NCBI GenBank assembly: GCA_032123435.1
Contig: JAQBFJ010000033.1
Coordinates: 1 to 5,742, forward strand
Length of the DNA stretch: 5,742 nucleotides
Origin: JAQBFJ01 sp032123435
GTDB lineage: Bacteria; Verrucomicrobiota; Kiritimatiellia; UBA8416; JAQBFJ01
Direction of reading: 5' to 3'
Under the pieces are notes generated by a model that was not told the DNA's origin, did no database searches, and saw nothing but the letters and a program-made list of their open reading frames with translations. The position numbers and the translations under genes were made by a program. Shown here piece by piece: positions 4,794-5,742 of this stretch. Position 1 is the stretch's first letter. The number at the start of each line of letters is the position of its first letter.

Positions 4794-5699
4794 ATGTGCA
4801 AAATTATGAAAATAATAGTTGTAAGTGTGGCATTCGCTAGTTTGATGAGTTTGCCATGTATCGCAGACACAAACAGCAATAAGCTTTTACCGGAATTGCG
4901 TAAAAGCGAGGCATGGAATTCTTATGATGCTCGTGATGAATATTTAAGGCGGTTGAACAGTAAGCAATTGCTTCAATTATGCGACGAATTAGGAGAAGCC
5001 GTGGATAAAGGTGAACTAGATATTTCAAAGGCACAATATTATATCGCTAACACGATGGGTGTATTCAGGCAGAAAAAGAAAGTGACGCCAAATACCTTCT
5101 TGTCGGTACTCAAGGATAGGAAAGCTTCCTCATTCTGGAGGAATTTTGCTTGCGAAAATAGCTTTGCTTCGCCGCCGCATTACATATCCAAAGGAGACGT
5201 TAGCTTGGAGGAATCATTTCAAGCTTACACGAATGTTATATTAGATAGCAAATCTCCTGCATCTCTGCGGAAGCACGTTTACTGGTGTTGTTGGCGTATG
5301 TTGGGAGAAGGATATGTTTGGATTTTGTGTGATTTTAAAGGGCAAAGGAGAAAGGATCCTGAGCGTGCATTGATAGAAGAGGTTCGCAATAGTTCTCTGA
5401 CCATTTGGGATGATCATGATAAGAGGGTTTCATGGTTCATTGAATTTTCTTTGTCCGAGTACAACGCCCAGGAAGGAATTCATTTCCTTACAATTTTGGA
5501 CGGGTTAAAAAACATTATTCGAGTTAGAGGGGCGAAAACTCCACAAATTGAAAAACTTAGGGCATTTGCATCAACCCCGTCTGAAAAAGGCTCTGTGTCA
5601 AAAGAAAAATACAAAAAAAGTCTCAAAGATAAGCTCGAACAATATGCTCCTTTGAAAAAAGAAAATTTGGAGTTGGGCGAGGGGTCACCCACCCATTAG
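4794..5699 (+). CDS. Exported single-unit HEAT-like protein, paralog of the 553 aa protein
   Basis: 301 aa. The ATG at 4794 has GGAG at 4781-4784 with a 9-base spacer. An ATG at codon 5 would lie too far from it. The signal peptide is residues 1-24 (LPCIA before Asp25) and closely resembles that of the 553 aa protein. One unit follows: TNSNKL (26-31), LLQLCDELGEA (59-69), VTPNTFLSVLKDRKAS (97-112), FAC (118-120), SFQAYTNVILD (141-151), WCCWRML (164-170), NSSLTIWDDHDKRVSWFIEFS (199-219), RGAKTPQI (245-252), then a Lys-rich stretch and LEQYAP (281-286) with a short GEGSPTH tail. Segments such as VLKDRKASSFW and WDDHDKRVSWF are HEAT-like. Conserved Cys in LQLC, AC and WC positions could matter in an oxidising periplasm. 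Function is unknown. It is last in the run, 58 bases after the 553 aa gene. Confidence 0.95.
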   Translation: MCKIMKIIVVSVAFASLMSLPCIADTNSNKLLPELRKSEAWNSYDARDEYLRRLNSKQLLQLCDELGEAVDKGELDISKAQYYIANTMGVFRQKKKVTPNTFLSVLKDRKASSFWRNFACENSFASPPHYISKGDVSLEESFQAYTNVILDSKSPASLRKHVYWCCWRMLGEGYVWILCDFKGQRRKDPERALIEEVRNSSLTIWDDHDKRVSWFIEFSLSEYNAQEGIHFLTILDGLKNIIRVRGAKTPQIEKLRAFASTPSEKGSVSKEKYKKSLKDKLEQYAPLKKENLELGEGSPTH

Positions 5700-5742
5700 A
5701 GGCGACGGCAAGAGAAAAAACACTTCACCCGTAGTCATGTTT

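Overview
The window looks like chromosomal or accessory DNA from a Gram-negative-type bacterium. Genes carry Shine-Dalgarno sites, there are three clear export signals and one probable lipoprotein, and one stretch resembles the 3' end of a tRNA with an encoded CCA. Nothing fixes the taxon. I recognise no housekeeping gene, phage gene, transposase or restriction gene, and no gene has a product I can name with a function.

Left part (1-1756, minus strand): a run of cell-envelope genes. In transcription order they are a probable lipoprotein of 181 aa starting at TTG, a 115 aa protein with two membrane helices, a 178 aa protein with one N-terminal membrane anchor and an exported C-terminal domain, and the first 15 codons of a gene that runs off the left edge and begins like a signal peptide. 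Gaps are about 60-120 bases. A perfect TATAAT before the 115 aa gene suggests an internal promoter. A nested inverted repeat at 91-124 lies after the 178 aa gene.

Divergent spacer (1757-2113): no gene. It holds a stretch at 1899-1923 matching the T-loop-to-CCA end of a tRNA with exact spacing, which may be a scar left by site-specific integration. It also holds a possible extended -10 promoter for the rightward genes.

Right part (2114-5699, plus strand): three consecutive genes encode signal-peptide-bearing, all-helical proteins that I read as one paralogous family with HEAT-like helical repeats. The first (260 aa) is a divergent single-unit member. The second (553 aa) holds two complete units in one chain. 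The third (301 aa) is a single unit. The second half of the 553 aa protein begins with the same residues that follow the signal peptide of the third protein, and its first half ends with a tail like the end of the third protein. This points to tandem duplication followed by in-frame fusion. A 63-base patch is almost identical between the two halves although their surroundings have diverged, which suggests gene conversion.

How the genes work together is unknown. The leftward genes encode membrane and lipoprotein components, and the rightward genes encode exported, probably periplasmic, helical-repeat proteins. A shared envelope role is possible but unproven.
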